From assembly GCF_000336615.1 (NCBI RefSeq), contig NZ_AOLW01000021.1:1-33211 (forward strand): DNA of 33,211 nt, read 5' to 3'. This document shows positions 31,886 through 33,211 of this stretch, one piece after another. Both the position numbers and the translations under genes were made by a program. The number at the start of each line of letters is the position of its first letter. Position 1 is the first letter of the stretch. The stretch is from Haloarcula amylolytica JCM 13557 (lineage in GTDB: Archaea > Halobacteriota > Halobacteria > Halobacteriales > Haloarculaceae). The notes beneath the pieces are model-generated. The model did not search any database and was not told where the DNA came from. It saw nothing but the letters and a program-made list of their open reading frames with translations.

Positions 31886-32452
31886 TTACTCTGGCAACAG
31901 CGGGTCCGAGTCCTCGTCGATAGCGTCGACTGCCGGCAGGTCAGACTGCGTCGGCGGTTGTGCCGCGCTCGCCCGCTCTAGCGGCGAGAACGTCGATTCT
32001 TCCTCTGCTTCAAGCATGGTAAGCCGGTCCATGACAGTCGTCGTTTCCCCGTCAGCCGTATGCGGCGTCACGCATCTGAGTTCCGACCCCTCGTACTCCG
32101 CCAAGAGTTGGACCGGAAACACAAGTGCCCGGTACTGTTCCCCCGAAATTTCCGAGTCCACCGACCGGACCTGAAACGCCGGCTCAAGTGAACAACCGTT
32201 TCGTTTCGCCCACTCCTGAAAGACACTAACTCGGTTGAGGGCAAACAACCCGAGTTCGGTCCGCGCCTCCGCTGGCGTGGACGGAATCTGCCGTCCGATA
32301 ACCTCAACGGTGACTTCTGACAGAATGTCGGTATCTGACAGCCCGTCAAGACGGTCGATTACCGCAGCCTGTTGCTGCGTGTGCCCATCGGGCAGGAGTG
32401 AACGAACGTATAGTTCTGCCCGTGTGTCGTCTGGCTGCGTGCTCCCCTGCAT
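31886..32452 (-). CDS. Conserved haloarchaeal HTH-annotated protein of unknown function
   Basis: The 188-residue protein begins [21 protein letters not shown] recognise the layout from haloarchaeal proteins annotated only as HTH-domain proteins: an [11 protein letters not shown] strand, then a helix with AVIDRLDGL, a strand [11 protein letters not shown] and a second helix [20 protein letters not shown]. The region [20 protein letters not shown] and [14 protein letters not shown] is also typical. The C-terminal 45 residues are acidic and variable. The frame is open up to 32575, but those upstream residues are hydrophobic and Cys-rich in an AT-rich stretch and look like promoter sequence, so I use the ATG at 32452. 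The function is unknown. Confidence 0.7.
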   Translation of the reverse strand: MQGSTQPDDTRAELYVRSLLPDGHTQQQAAVIDRLDGLSDTDILSEVTVEVIGRQIPSTPAEARTELGLFALNRVSVFQEWAKRNGCSLEPAFQVRSVDSEISGEQYRALVFPVQLLAEYEGSELRCVTPHTADGETTTVMDRLTMLEAEEESTFSPLERASAAQPPTQSDLPAVDAIDEDSDPLLPE

Positions 32453-32634
32453 CGTATAGAAGTTAATAGGCAGCAACTGGCAAAAGTATTCCTGTTGACA
32501 AATAATGGTTAGAATGATTATACACTGAACGACAGAAACTGAATCAAATAGTTTCGTCATCGGTTGGACAGCCACGGGCCGTGTCAGCGTGATAGGGACT
32601 ACTATGTGGGCACAGTTCGCATGAGAAGCCGGAT

Positions 32635-33066
32635 ATGTACGATTCGGTGCTTGTAGCCACAGACGGCAGTTCGGGTACGACGGAGACGCTCGCGCACGCC
32701 ACCTCGATCGCGCGCGACAACGACGCGACCCTTCACGGGCTGTACGTCGTGGACAAGCGGCTGTACGTCGCGGCCGACAAGTCCAATCAGGACGAAGTGC
32801 GGCAGTCGCTGGAGGAAGAGGGGGACATCGCGCTCGACGACATCGTGGTCAGCGGCGAGGAGTCCGGCGTCGAGGTCGTCACAACCATGGAAGAGGGCAT
32901 TCCCCACAAGACGATTACCGACTACGCCGAGGAGGAAGACATCGACCTCATCGTGATGGGGACCCACGGTCGAACCGGACGGGACCGGGTCGCCAATCTC
33001 GGAAGCGTCACCGAGCGCGTCGTACAGAGCGCGCCTGTCCCCGTCCTCGTGGTCCACATCGAATAG
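32635..33066 (+). CDS. Universal stress protein (UspA family)
   Basis: The 143-residue protein is a single Usp domain with MYDSVLVATDGSSG at the start, GLYVVD (35-40), and the nucleotide-binding GTHGRTGRDRVANLGSVTE (109-127) near the end. The loop between the second and third glycines is one residue longer than the classical G-2X-G-9X-G(S/T) spacing, which I have seen in other haloarchaeal members. It probably binds ATP or another nucleotide and acts in stress tolerance; partners are unknown. The gene is divergent from the protein at 31886-32452; the spacer 32453-32634 is AT-rich in its first half and holds no other gene. Confidence 0.93.
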   Translation: MYDSVLVATDGSSGTTETLAHATSIARDNDATLHGLYVVDKRLYVAADKSNQDEVRQSLEEEGDIALDDIVVSGEESGVEVVTTMEEGIPHKTITDYAEEEDIDLIVMGTHGRTGRDRVANLGSVTERVVQSAPVPVLVVHIE

Positions 33067-33123
33067 CTCAGGTGGGGGTGCCGGTCCGTTCGCGGACGTG
33101 CTCGGCAGCGGACAGACCACCAT

Positions 33124-33175
33124 TGACCTCCTCCCACGCCTTCAGGCGTGGGATTCCCGCGGCACCGCACCGCTA
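33124..33175 (-). mobile_element. Right-end hairpin of an IS200/IS605-type (TnpB) element
   Basis: On the minus strand, a perfect 8-base stem (CCCACGCC/GGCGTGGG at 33133-33140 and 33145-33152) with a 4-base TGAA loop is followed by GAGGAGGTCAA ending at 33123-33124. This matches, from memory, the right ends of haloarchaeal IS200/IS605-IS1341 elements, where the same region forms the end of the guide RNA of TnpB. The element would lie to the right, transcribed leftward. A minus-strand frame enters the window at 33211 and stops at TAG (33173-33175) after HADLATNLKLPT; it may be the last 12 residues of the transposon protein, which I cannot confirm. Confidence 0.6.
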
Positions 33176-33211
33176 GGTTGGGAGTTTCAGGTTTGTAGCC
33201 AGGTCGGCATG

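Overview
The window is a GC-rich stretch from a halophilic archaeon (class Halobacteria). The signs are acidic proteins, TATA boxes about 25 bases before the start codon with little or no leader, twin-arginine (Tat) secretion signals, and haloarchaeal families such as HTH_10 regulators, a GCS2-type glutamate-cysteine ligase and a bacterial-type ThrRS. Haloarcula or a relative is my guess from overall resemblance; no rRNA or other marker here proves it. Both edges carry hairpins that look like right ends of IS200/IS605-type (TnpB) elements. I found no tRNA, rRNA, CRISPR array or complete mobile element.

Left part (218-5609): a thiolase whose two usual catalytic cysteines are serines, followed by a 69-bp tandem repeat of its own 3' end; a Tat-exported subtilase; a class I aminotransferase; and a small winged-helix regulator paired with a three-helix membrane protein.

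Centre-left (5686-10598) is the most interesting part and looks like one oxygen- or nitrogen-oxide-responsive neighbourhood. It has a DUF2249 gene followed by a polytopic NnrS-like membrane protein, a regulator with the four-cysteine pattern known from NarO/DmsR, a radical SAM/SPASM enzyme coupled to a small His-rich protein ending near CGCGG, an SRPBCC protein and a second HTH_10 regulator. The palindrome CGAA-N4-TTCG, or a one-mismatch version, lies before four of these units. It is centred exactly 44.5 bases before the start codon in two, 48.5 in a third and 50.5 in the fourth, which has a second copy. I infer a small local regulon that includes a possible radical-SAM-modified peptide (RiPP-like) system.

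Centre (10646-19659): a type 1 IPP isomerase homologue without its catalytic Cys, an SDR, a membrane histidine kinase, a 54-residue zinc-finger microprotein, a MoaB-like domain on a long acidic tail, a Tat-exported beta-propeller, an aldo/keto reductase, a glutamate-cysteine ligase and a metallo-beta-lactamase-fold hydrolase.

Right part (19670-33066): an MscS-like membrane protein; the nucleotide operon pyrG-guaA(B subunit)-small protein joined by 4-base overlaps; two tiny membrane proteins; an alpha/beta hydrolase divergent from a PspA-like protein; an SLC13/TrkA-C transporter; a lipid kinase; a membrane protein; thrS; a conserved haloarchaeal protein of unknown function; and a universal stress protein. 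Most of this right part is ordinary chromosomal housekeeping.
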